DNA of 27,791 nt from NCBI GenBank assembly GCA_964473005.1, contig CAYYME010000004.1, positions 1 through 27,791 of the forward strand, written 5' to 3'. The notes beneath the pieces were generated by a model, which saw nothing but the letters and a program-made list of their open reading frames with translations, had not been told where the DNA came from and did not search any database. This document shows, in pieces, positions 15,216 through 21,931 of the stretch (its first letter is position 1; each line of letters starts with the position of its first letter). Made by a program: the position numbers and the translations under genes. The stretch is from JAFCEV01 sp964473005 (GTDB lineage: Archaea; Nanobdellota; Nanobdellia; Pacearchaeales; GW2011-AR1).

Positions 15216-16940
15216 ATGAATCCAATTAACAGGTTTATTTTAAATCTTTTAAAAGAAAATAAAAAGGAAGTAACAACAATTTTAGTTGTTGCCACAATCG
15301 GTTCTTTTTTATCAATTGTAATCCCTTATATTTACGGAAAACTTTTTGACTTGGCAATAATTCCAAATACTTCCCTGACACTTATTTTATCGCTGATATT
15401 TGTCTGGTTAATTGCAAGTTTAATCTCAAATTATACCTCAAATAAATCAGCTTATCTTGGGGAAATTCTAGGGGCAAAAATAAACTGGAGTGAGGAAGCA
15501 AAAGCATACGGACATTTTTTAACTCTCCCCATAGCTTTTCATAAAAATAAAAAAACAGGAGAAGTTCTGAATAAAATAGCCAGGGGTTCCTGGGATATAG
15601 AAAGATTAATCATAAGTCTCTCTGCCTTATTTCCGCAATTAATTGTATTAATATTTTCCCTGGTTGTTATTTTTTTAATCCAGTGGCAGCTTGCTTTAAT
15701 TTTAGCATTCTGTTTTTTGGTTTATATTCTGGTTACAATAAAATATGCAAAAGCAGTTCTCAGTGCCCAGGAGAAATTTATACATGTAGCCAATAAACAA
15801 TATGGCAAAGTCTATGATAAACTGCAGAATCCTTTTTTGGTAAAAAATTTTGGAATGGAAGAAGAGGAAAAAAGGCATATTCTGACTTTATTTGAGAAAA
15901 TTCTGCCTACTGTAAGAAATTCCGCAAAAGAGTATAAAAGGGTGTCTCTTTATCAGGGGATTGTCTATAGCCTGAGTTTTATTATCATCTTAAGCTGTGC
16001 TATCTTCTTTCTGAGAATAGGGAGCATTAGTCAGGGAGAATTCATTATGTTTTTTGGTTATATTAATCTGGTGTTTAATCCGTTATACATAGTGACTGAG
16101 TTTTACAAATCTCACAAGAAAGCATCTGCCGCAATAAAAAGACTAATCAAATTTAAATCCATAATTCCAGAGGCAATGAAGCATGGGGACAAGATTTTAG
16201 CAAATCTCAGGGGAGAACTAAAATTTTCAAATGTGGAGTTTTGCTATATAAAGGACAAGCCCGTCCTGAAAGGAATTAATCTTAAAATAAAAGCAGGGGA
16301 AAGTGTGGCTCTTGTCGGACAGAGTGGCGTCGGAAAATCAACTCTCTCTGAATTAATTCTTGGATATTACAAGCCTTCCAGGGGAAATATCCTCCTGGAT
16401 AATGTTAATCTTTCAGAATTAAACCTACAATGGCTAAGAAAAGAAATGGCAATTGTTCCTCAGGACTTAAGCATTCTGAATGAAACTCTTCTCAGGAATA
16501 TAAAATATGCAAACCCAAAATCTCTTTTTGAAGAGGTTGTAAATGCCGCAAAGGCGGCAGGAGCACATAATTTTATAATGAAACTCCCAAAAAAATATGA
16601 AACTCTTGTGGGAGAAAGGGGAATAAAGCTTTCAATGGGGCAAAAACAGAGGATAGCACTAACAATGGCTTTCCTGAAAAATCCCAAGGTTTTGATTTTG
16701 GATGAACCAACCTCTGCACTAGATGCTGAATCAGAAAAAATTGTTCAGGAAGGGATAAAGAGATTAATTAAGGGCAGGACAACAATAATTATTGCCCATA
16801 GATTTTCAACAGTAAAAAATGCAGACAAAATTGTGGTTTTAGACCAGGGAAAAATTGTTGAAGTGGGAAAACATGAGGAGCTGATGAGAAAGAAAGGGAA
16901 ATATTATCATCTGTACAGTCTGCAAATGGGATTGGAATAA
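15216..16940 (+). CDS. ABC exporter half-transporter (fused membrane and ATPase domains)
   Basis: The N-terminal membrane domain (residues about 18-300) has about six helices. The ATPase domain carries Walker A GQSGVGKS (368-375), Q-loop PQD (415-417), signature LSMGQ (472-476; the usual form is LSGGQ), Walker B VLILDEP with E497 and the H-loop H528. The length of 574 aa is normal for a homodimeric or heterodimeric half-transporter of the MsbA/LmrA type. The start lies 3 bases after the TIM-barrel stop, so translational coupling is likely. No partner half-transporter is in the window. The substrate may be a lipid, peptide or drug and cannot be chosen from sequence. Confidence 0.95.
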   Translation: MNPINRFILNLLKENKKEVTTILVVATIGSFLSIVIPYIYGKLFDLAIIPNTSLTLILSLIFVWLIASLISNYTSNKSAYLGEILGAKINWSEEAKAYGHFLTLPIAFHKNKKTGEVLNKIARGSWDIERLIISLSALFPQLIVLIFSLVVIFLIQWQLALILAFCFLVYILVTIKYAKAVLSAQEKFIHVANKQYGKVYDKLQNPFLVKNFGMEEEEKRHILTLFEKILPTVRNSAKEYKRVSLYQGIVYSLSFIIILSCAIFFLRIGSISQGEFIMFFGYINLVFNPLYIVTEFYKSHKKASAAIKRLIKFKSIIPEAMKHGDKILANLRGELKFSNVEFCYIKDKPVLKGINLKIKAGESVALVGQSGVGKSTLSELILGYYKPSRGNILLDNVNLSELNLQWLRKEMAIVPQDLSILNETLLRNIKYANPKSLFEEVVNAAKAAGAHNFIMKLPKKYETLVGERGIKLSMGQKQRIALTMAFLKNPKVLILDEPTSALDAESEKIVQEGIKRLIKGRTTIIIAHRFSTVKNADKIVVLDQGKIVEVGKHEELMRKKGKYYHLYSLQMGLE

Positions 16941-16944
16941 TCAC

Positions 16945-16958
16945 TTTACTCCAGTAAA
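16945..16958. repeat. Short perfect inverted repeat upstream of the nucleotidyltransferase gene
   Basis: TTTACT and AGTAAA flank a 2-base spacer (TTTACTCCAGTAAA), directly after the ABC exporter stop and 40 bases before the next start. It could be an operator. It is short enough to be chance. Confidence 0.3.
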
Positions 16959-16997
16959 TTTAAAAACTGCACAAACTATATAAAAATATAAAAGAGG

Positions 16998-17861
16998 ATG
17001 ATGGCAAAGAAAAAGGTTTCCGCAAAAGCTGAAAAAAAATTCAGGAAGAAAATTCCGCAGTCAGCAGAAAAAGATTTTCCAACCCTGAAACTGAAAAGGG
17101 AAACAGATATTGCTATGGATTTTGCAGTAAAGGCTTATAAAAAATTTGACAAAATTGTAAAGTCAATAATTCTTTTTGGCTCTATAGTAAAGCAGAACTC
17201 TGTAGCCGGTTCAGATATTGATATAATTATCGTCGTTGATGACGCTTCTATAAAATGGGATCAGGAGCTGATTGCATGGTACAGAGAAGAGCTGGACAAA
17301 TTACTGAAGAGCAATCCTTACCAGAACGAACTTCATATTAACACAATAAAATTAAGCATATGGTGGGAGGATTTAATGCGGGGCGATCCTGTTATTCTCA
17401 ATGTTCTGAGATACGGGGAAGCCATGATTGATTATGCAGGTTTCTTTAACCCGCTGAAGAGTCTGCTGATAAGCGGAAAAATAAAAGCAACTCCTGAAGC
17501 AATTTACAGCTGCCTTCAGAGAGCCCCTATGCACATAGCACGTAGCAAGATTTCTGAATTAAATTCTATTGAGGGGCTTTACTGGGCAATGGTTGATTCT
17601 GCACATGCTGCTCTTATTGCTGCACATGTACAGCCCCCGTCACCTGAACATATTCCTGCAGATTTGAAGGAGACTTTTGCCAATGCAGGAAAATTAAAAA
17701 TGAAATATATTATATGGTTCAGGGATTTGCTGGTTCTTCATAAAAAGATTGCGCACGGAGAAAGCAGGGATTTGAAAGGGGTTGAAATTGATGAATGGCA
17801 GGAAAGAACCGAAGAATTTTTGAGTGTAATGGCTCAGTTAGTCAAGGATATTGTAAGTTAA
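16998..17861 (+). CDS. Nucleotidyltransferase (MNT-type) fused to a HEPN-like helical domain, copy 1
   Basis: The NTase core is clear: ILFGSIVKQNSVAGSDIDIII, with G61-S62 and the metal-binding pair D73/D75. A third acidic residue may be in the strand near residue 112 (NELHINTI). The C-terminal half (about 150-287) is helical and resembles a HEPN domain, with FRDLLVLHKKIAH near 241-253, but no clean R-x4-6-H site. A basic N-terminus precedes the core. AGAGG at 16993-16997 suits either ATG at 16998 or the one at 17001. It is a clear relative of the larger protein at 21932-23482. MNT-HEPN pairs are often toxin-antitoxin modules on two genes; here both are on one chain, so a housekeeping nucleotide- or RNA-modifying role is equally possible. 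Confidence 0.78.
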   Translation: MMAKKKVSAKAEKKFRKKIPQSAEKDFPTLKLKRETDIAMDFAVKAYKKFDKIVKSIILFGSIVKQNSVAGSDIDIIIVVDDASIKWDQELIAWYREELDKLLKSNPYQNELHINTIKLSIWWEDLMRGDPVILNVLRYGEAMIDYAGFFNPLKSLLISGKIKATPEAIYSCLQRAPMHIARSKISELNSIEGLYWAMVDSAHAALIAAHVQPPSPEHIPADLKETFANAGKLKMKYIIWFRDLLVLHKKIAHGESRDLKGVEIDEWQERTEEFLSVMAQLVKDIVS

Positions 17862-17865
17862 CAAG

Positions 17866-18078
17866 TTAATTTAAACGACTAAAGTATCTTTCTACTGATG
17901 CAAAAGTGATATTTTCAATATCGGGATTATATAATCTATTCTCATTACAAACCCTGTAGAGCATATCATTAACTTTATTATATATATCAAAGACCTTTTT
18001 AACAGGTATCTTATGTTCAACTGCCATATTCCTAACAGATTTTATGCGTTCCATATGACTAAGTATTTTATTTTCCAT
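17866..18078 (-). CDS. Small orphan protein A, paralogue of the 18567-18818 protein
   Basis: A 70-aa charged helical protein. Its core, M-A-V-E-H-K-I-P-V-K-K-V-F-D-I-Y near residue 18 and then Y-N-P-D-I-E...V-E-R-Y-F at the end, aligns with the protein at 18567-18818 (I-A-V-E-N-K...E-V-F-I-T-Y, Y-D-P-H-L-E...G-R-Y-F). The two are diverged duplicates with the same length of spacing. No known motif was recognised. It is the last gene of the minus-strand small-gene island and ends 4 bases from the convergent nucleotidyltransferase gene. Confidence 0.6.
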   Translation of the reverse strand: MENKILSHMERIKSVRNMAVEHKIPVKKVFDIYNKVNDMLYRVCNENRLYNPDIENITFASVERYFSRLN

Positions 18079-18106
18079 TTTATTTTAGTTAACGAATAAT
18101 TTAAGA

Positions 18107-18511
18107 TTATTCAAAGGGGGTAATAAATATTCTCTGAAATTCTTTTTTCAATAGATTTTCTTTTGAATATTTTCTTATGCAGTCATTTTTCCAGGAATCT
18201 TCTCCAAGATTTATTTTATGCAGTTCATCGAATGAAAACTCATTCTCCTGCAGAGCATAAGCAAGATATTCTGGATTTGGTAAGGCAATCTGACTGCATC
18301 CGCGAAGCAATCTTGGATAATAATTTTCCCTGACTTTTTTAATTATAAATTCCCCTAGCATCTCTTCAATTTTTTTATTTATCCCCTCCCTGGAATCACA
18401 TAAAAAGATTATTTCTTTCTTATTTTTTCTCACATAATCCTCAACATTATCAAGGCTCAGATTAATGAATTCTTCAAAGAAAATCCTTTCAAATTCGTCT
18501 ATTAAGGGCAT
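18107..18511 (-). CDS. Orphan protein, 134 aa
   Basis: No family was recognised. The protein is mixed helix and strand, with an acidic N-terminal helix (IDEFERIFFEEFINL), a hydrophobic strand ending in Cys (KEIIFLCDSREG) and a basic C-terminal helix. It is cytoplasmic by composition. The start at 18511 is supported by TTTATATAAA centred 25 bases upstream, suggesting its own leaderless transcript inside the island. It separates the two paralogous small proteins. Confidence 0.6.
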   Translation of the reverse strand: MPLIDEFERIFFEEFINLSLDNVEDYVRKNKKEIIFLCDSREGINKKIEEMLGEFIIKKVRENYYPRLLRGCSQIALPNPEYLAYALQENEFSFDELHKINLGEDSWKNDCIRKYSKENLLKKEFQRIFITPFE

Positions 18512-18530
18512 AAAATCAGAAAGCCTTTAA

Positions 18531-18540
18531 TTTATATAAA
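18531..18540 (-). promoter_or_regulatory. TATA box of the 134-aa orphan gene
   Basis: Palindromic TTTATATAAA centred about 25 bases upstream of the start at 18511. Confidence 0.55.
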
Positions 18541-18566
18541 GATTTATATGATAAATCAGTTAGCAC

Positions 18567-18818
18567 TTATTTTCCTAATTGTTCACGTCTTTTTAATTCC
18601 CTGATTTTTCCACTTCTTTGTTTATCAAAATATCTTCCTGTTAATCTGTATGCTGCTCTTTCCAAATGAGGGTCATACCATCTGAATTCTCTTTTATTTC
18701 TAAAATTTCTCGCATAAATTCTAAAATTAAGTATAAAGTAAGTTATAAATACCTCTGGCAAAGACTTTTTATTTTCTACTGCTATTTCACTTATTGTTTC
18801 AAGACGGCTGTTTGCCAT
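18567..18818 (-). CDS. Small orphan protein B, paralogue of the 17866-18078 protein
   Basis: An 83-aa basic protein. It shares with protein A an A-V-E-[HN]-K segment, [KE]-V-F-x-x-Y and a Y-[ND]-P-x-[IL]-E...R-Y-F end. It adds a lysine/arginine-rich tail (KQRSGKIRELKRREQ) that protein A lacks and that could bind nucleic acid. The middle contains many aromatic and basic residues. No catalytic motif. The function is unknown. Confidence 0.6.
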   Translation of the reverse strand: MANSRLETISEIAVENKKSLPEVFITYFILNFRIYARNFRNKREFRWYDPHLERAAYRLTGRYFDKQRSGKIRELKRREQLGK

Positions 18819-18872
18819 GTTTTATTTTGCCAGCCTCTTTTTTAGATTTGGCTAAAATCTAAATCTTAAGTA

Positions 18873-19061
18873 TTATTTACCATCAATTCTGGAATCATCT
18901 CTAGCTTCTTTTTCTTCTTTATCATACTTTTCTTGCAATTTCTCTGCAAATGGTATATATTTGTCTATTACCAATTTCTTAAATCCATAAACAATAACTG
19001 CAAGACGTGCTGTATCAAATAAAACTGCTCCTGCATTTTGCAAAGTATCTGTTAAATCCAT
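18873..19061 (-). CDS. Small single-helix membrane protein, 62 aa
   Basis: A moderately hydrophobic helix (about residues 10-32, AGAVLFDTARLAVIVYGFKKLVI) is followed by a highly charged tail (KLQEKYDKEEKEARDD). This could be a short membrane anchor or an amphipathic helix. The start lies 5 bases after the stop of the 204-aa gene, so the two are probably co-transcribed. No family was recognised. Confidence 0.55.
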   Translation of the reverse strand: MDLTDTLQNAGAVLFDTARLAVIVYGFKKLVIDKYIPFAEKLQEKYDKEEKEARDDSRIDGK

Positions 19062-19066
19062 TTTAC

Positions 19067-19681
19067 TTAATTTTCTCCCTCTCCTTCTTTCTTAGGAGCA
19101 TAAAGCATTTTAAAATTATTTTTTGTTACTTCATCTTCAACCCTATTTCTTAGTTGAGTTAATTTTCTTCCTTCAAGCATAGTGATTGTTGTTATAACTT
19201 TTTCATATTTCTCAACAGTCTTTTTTGCATCTTCAACATCTTTATCTGAACCCAAACCATATTCTTCTTTACCTTTAAGTATATGTTTTGCTTTCTCATT
19301 TTCCATTAAAATATCACCATATTTCTTATCCATAAAAGGTGCTAATTCTTCCTGAAATTGTGGTGTATTTTCAGCAACATATTTTTCAATATTCTTTCCA
19401 TGGTAAGCTATAAAATCCTTGATAGTCTGATCAGCTTTATGGACAGAATATTCCCTTAGATAATTATTGATGGTTTTCCCAGCAACTTCCGGATCAGTTA
19501 GGATTCCTCTTGATACAGGTTCAGCTCCTATATCCTCCAGCATTAATTCCAGAGACTTTTTTGCAAGAGGCATTCCATTTTCGTCCCCTGTTTTAAGATA
19601 GCTCTGAGCAACCTGAGCTAATTCTAACTTATTCCAGTCATAGGATAAATTCAATTTTGGTGCTTCTTGATTTTCTGCCAT
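19067..19681 (-). CDS. Orphan helical protein, 204 aa
   Basis: The sequence is mostly helical and charged. An AQSYLKTG segment lies near residue 25 and several Glu/Lys-rich helices follow. The second half contains a probable coiled coil (DVEDAKKTVEKYEKVITTI). There is no signal peptide. The start at 19681 (MAENQ) is chosen over one 11 codons upstream because AGGAG lies 6 bases before it and it begins 1 base after the upstream gene's stop. The ribosome-binding site therefore sits inside the end of the upstream gene. Function unknown; the island position suggests it works with its neighbours. Confidence 0.62.
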   Translation of the reverse strand: MAENQEAPKLNLSYDWNKLELAQVAQSYLKTGDENGMPLAKKSLELMLEDIGAEPVSRGILTDPEVAGKTINNYLREYSVHKADQTIKDFIAYHGKNIEKYVAENTPQFQEELAPFMDKKYGDILMENEKAKHILKGKEEYGLGSDKDVEDAKKTVEKYEKVITTITMLEGRKLTQLRNRVEDEVTKNNFKMLYAPKKEGEGEN

Positions 19682-19682
19682 T

Positions 19683-19931
19683 TTATCTCCTAAGAGGTAT
19701 TTTAATCCTTCCACCTAATTTATTTGTAAAAGTATTCACTCTAGAAACGTTAAGATTAAAATTGTAACCGCACCCTATGGATATATCATCTATTTTTTTC
19801 TCAAGTTCTCTTTGGGGCTTTTCATAATCTTTTATATTTTTTCCCTTCATGCACCATTTATATTCGTCAGGACTATAATAACCCTTTTTATAAGTTCCAT
19901 ACTTCAATAAATCTTCTTTATATCGTCTCAT
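19683..19931 (-). CDS. Orphan protein, 82 aa
   Basis: The N-terminal half is charged and Tyr-rich (YGTYKKGYYSPDEYKW). The C-terminal half (ISIGCGYNFNLNVSRVNTF and on) has alternating polar/hydrophobic residues like a pair of beta strands. The stop codon overlaps the ribosome-binding site of the next gene. A GGGAGG lies about 10 bases before the ATG, a little far. It could be a remnant of a larger strand-rich protein; no family recognised. Confidence 0.5.
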   Translation of the reverse strand: MRRYKEDLLKYGTYKKGYYSPDEYKWCMKGKNIKDYEKPQRELEKKIDDISIGCGYNFNLNVSRVNTFTNKLGGRIKIPLRR

Positions 19932-19979
19932 TTTAAAATATTCCTCCCTGTTGTGTTTGAACTATCTGTTTTTTCCATT

Positions 19980-20303
19980 TTATTCAATTGTTATTTTATC
20001 GTTTTTTATTGTTCTTACAATATCTTTCACAGTATTTTCTTTATCAAGTGCAGTCTTAGATAAATTTTCTAATCTTTTTACTTCATCCTCGTTGCTAAAC
20101 CATTTAGCTGTTCTATATGTCTTTATATCATGTTCGCAGTTTTCAACCCCTATGTTTGAAACCTTGTCTAATTTTTCTATTATATCTTGTTTACCAAGAT
20201 TGTATCCTTGATTAAATCCTCTCTGCTTACCTGTAAAATAACTTACAGTAAGAACAGCAAGTCCAACACCTGTTCCAATCAAGTATTTTGTTATCTTTTT
20301 CAT
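19980..20303 (-). CDS. Single-pass membrane protein, 107 aa
   Basis: A basic start (MKKITK) leads into one hydrophobic helix (about residues 6-23, with G-T-G-V-G), then a Gly/Gln segment (TGKQRGFNQGYNLGKQ) and a charged helical domain. This is the layout of an exported or membrane-tethered protein. The same design, an N-terminal helix followed by a G-K/G-x-x-G segment and a charged domain, occurs at 25993-26382. The start at 20303 is preferred over one 12 bases upstream because TTTATAAA is centred 25 bases before it. It heads the small-gene island. Confidence 0.6.
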   Translation of the reverse strand: MKKITKYLIGTGVGLAVLTVSYFTGKQRGFNQGYNLGKQDIIEKLDKVSNIGVENCEHDIKTYRTAKWFSNEDEVKRLENLSKTALDKENTVKDIVRTIKNDKITIE

Positions 20304-20323
20304 ATTATTTCCCATAATATAAA

Positions 20324-20339
20324 CTTTATAAATGTTTCT
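20324..20339 (-). promoter_or_regulatory. BRE/TATA promoter heading the small-gene island
   Basis: On the minus strand this reads AGAAACATTTATAAAG. Its first 15 bases are identical to the promoter at 23504-23518. TTTATAAA is centred 25 bases upstream of the start at 20303. Confidence 0.6.
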
Positions 20340-20362
20340 ATTTTGTAGTCACTTAGTAATAA

Positions 20363-20914
20363 TTACAAATTGGCCTTTCTCGGAAACTCGTAGTTGATTC
20401 TTGTCCTGCACGGAAGCTTTGCCTTGATCTGCTTTAGCACCTGCCTTGCAATCTGAATAGCTTTTTCATTCTGCACAGCAACAAAGAAAATTCTGCTTCC
20501 TGATTTCAGAAGTGCTGCTTTACCAGCAGATTTGCCGTATGACAACTGCATCCCTGTCTGCATTCTGTCTGCGCCTGCAGCTGTAAGCATTTTGTTCTCT
20601 CTCTGAATGTGATGGGGAAAAGGAATAACTTTAAACAAATACTGCCCCCCCAATTTTTCATCCAGTTTCTTGTTTATGAACTGCCTGCATGCCTCAAGTG
20701 CATTATGCCTCAGCTGGGCATTTTCGCCGGAAACCAGAGTCAGCTGATGGGGAAGTTTTCCCTGATTAAATAAATCCTCCTTCCCCATTGAAAATTTCAC
20801 AATTTTCTGCGGAGGAATTGTCTTGACATAAGACTTGCTCTTTTTTTTGCTGATTCGTGTAAACGGAACAGCTTTTTTCTTTGAATATGATGCAGCTTTT
20901 CTTAACGATGCCAT
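20363..20914 (-). CDS. rpl10e: Large-subunit ribosomal protein uL16 (archaeal L10e)
   Basis: uL16 is an essential 50S protein near the A site and peptidyl-transferase centre. The family regions are clear: PFTRISKKKSKSY near the N-terminus, LRHNALEACRQFINKKL, FPHHIQRENKM with A-G-A-D-R-M-Q-T-G-M (the usual LRENK/GADRMQTGM block, with Q in place of L in one position), and GKSAGKAALL. The length of 183 aa is within the archaeal range (about 170-180). An AAGGA site lies about 7 bases before the ATG, and directly before that is a 7-bp hairpin. Two orphan genes and eL33 lie upstream on the same strand. Confidence 0.97.
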   Translation of the reverse strand: MASLRKAASYSKKKAVPFTRISKKKSKSYVKTIPPQKIVKFSMGKEDLFNQGKLPHQLTLVSGENAQLRHNALEACRQFINKKLDEKLGGQYLFKVIPFPHHIQRENKMLTAAGADRMQTGMQLSYGKSAGKAALLKSGSRIFFVAVQNEKAIQIARQVLKQIKAKLPCRTRINYEFPRKANL

Positions 20915-20926
20915 TCTGCTTCCTTA

Positions 20927-20946
20927 TTTGAATGGCAATATTCAAA
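20927..20946 (-). promoter_or_regulatory. Hairpin in the uL16 leader
   Basis: TTTGAAT and ATTCAAA form a perfect 7-bp stem around a 6-base loop, ending 12 bases before the uL16 start and adjoining its ribosome-binding site. It could be a translational control element or chance AT-rich pairing. Confidence 0.35.
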
Positions 20947-20977
20947 CGAAATTTTAATTTCAGTTAATGATGCCATC

Positions 20978-21235
20978 TTAATCCTGAAGGGCTTTTGCTG
21001 TTAATTCTTTAGCCCTGCTGTATACCTCCTGAACATAGATTTCTTTATAATCCCCGCTCTTCACAAGCAATAACAGTTCCCCAGTAGTCAATCCTACAGA
21101 TTTTTTCATATTGCCCACTCTTACATTATAAACATCTGCCTTGTTCAAATTATCTAAATCATTCTGGGACATTGGCTCTCCTTTTTCATCCAGATTATCT
21201 GAAAAATTCTCAACACGATAGACTATTGTTTTCAT
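20978..21235 (-). CDS. Orphan protein in the ribosomal-protein operon, 85 aa
   Basis: No family recognised. A strand-like start (KTIVYRVENF) is followed by a charged linker, then a small alpha/beta part with GLTTGELLLLVKSGDYKEIYVQEVY. It is soluble. The ATG at 21235 begins 1 base after the stop of the upstream gene. An in-frame TTG three codons earlier is less likely. It lies between the eL33/112-aa pair and uL16, 63 bases before uL16. Confidence 0.6.
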   Translation of the reverse strand: MKTIVYRVENFSDNLDEKGEPMSQNDLDNLNKADVYNVRVGNMKKSVGLTTGELLLLVKSGDYKEIYVQEVYSRAKELTAKALQD

Positions 21236-21236
21236 T

Positions 21237-21575
21237 TTATGCAACCCCCCTGTTTATTCTAAACAAGAAATTTCCTTTAATTTCTTTAGCCATTTTTTCA
21301 ATATTTGATAATTCCTTAAGGAAAGACAATCCTTTGGTTGTTGCAAGATAAATTAATTTATCTCTTATTCTATCATCAATATTTCCAATAATAATTTTTG
21401 TTTTATAATTCTCTTTCATGAATTCTTTTCTGGATTCAATATCAAAACCAGGATATCCTTTAACAAGAAGTCCTTTTCCTCCGCTCCAAGAATAAGGACT
21501 CCCATAAATTTCCTGAATAAATCTCTCAACAAGATATTCATTTCCCAGATGCACATTTATCTTTTCCTTTCTCAT
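21237..21575 (-). CDS. Orphan protein in the ribosomal-protein operon, 112 aa
   Basis: No family recognised. The N-terminal part has a Tyr/Gly-rich segment (SPYSWSGGKGLLVKGYPGFD, residues about 26-45), then a basic helix and a strand-helix unit (KTKIIIGNIDDRIRDKLIYLAT). It could be a small nucleic-acid or ribosome-associated protein, but that comes only from its neighbours. Its start overlaps the eL33 stop by 4 bases (ATGA), so it is translationally coupled to a ribosomal protein. Confidence 0.62.
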   Translation of the reverse strand: MRKEKINVHLGNEYLVERFIQEIYGSPYSWSGGKGLLVKGYPGFDIESRKEFMKENYKTKIIIGNIDDRIRDKLIYLATTKGLSFLKELSNIEKMAKEIKGNFLFRINRGVA

Positions 21576-21832
21576 TTTATCTCAACTCCGGTTGTAACTG
21601 CCTGCCCAGGCAGCCCTTTCTCAAAAATAGCCCTTACAACCCCTTTATTTCCGTGAACACCGGCAATCTTTCCTTTGATTATTTTTCCTGCCGGAGATTT
21701 CCATTCTGCATTTTTACCGACGAATTTTTCCGCATCTTTTCTGCTCTTTACTCCTTCTACTTCTATCAAAAAGTGCTTCTCATGAACAGTATGCCTTCCT
21801 CTCCGGAATTGTACAATTTTTCCTGTGGTCAT
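21572..21832 (-). CDS. rpl35ae: Large-subunit ribosomal protein eL33 (L35Ae)
   Basis: An archaeal/eukaryotic-specific 50S protein. The 86-aa chain matches the compact L35Ae barrel: VQFRRGRHTVHEKHFLIEVEGV, a K-DAEKFVGKNAEW segment, then GKIIKGKIAGVHGNKGVVRAIFEKGLPGQA. The last part is the family signature (H-G-x-x-G-x-V-R-x-x-F-x-x-x-L-P-x-x-A). An AGGAAG site precedes the ATG by about 7 bases. First gene of the minus-strand unit containing uL16. Confidence 0.96.
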   Translation of the reverse strand: MTTGKIVQFRRGRHTVHEKHFLIEVEGVKSRKDAEKFVGKNAEWKSPAGKIIKGKIAGVHGNKGVVRAIFEKGLPGQAVTTGVEIK

Positions 21833-21931
21833 TTTATCTTCCTATTATAATATTATCAAGAAAATTAGTTTTTAAAACTTTGTTAGTAAAGTGTTTAGAT
21901 TGAACGAAATGATGTCTTTAAAATTTGCCAC

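Noticed and set aside
16998..17861. Classical MNT/HEPN toxin-antitoxin pair
   Set aside because: Both domains are on one chain, and the usual two-gene arrangement and a clean R-x4-6-H site are absent.
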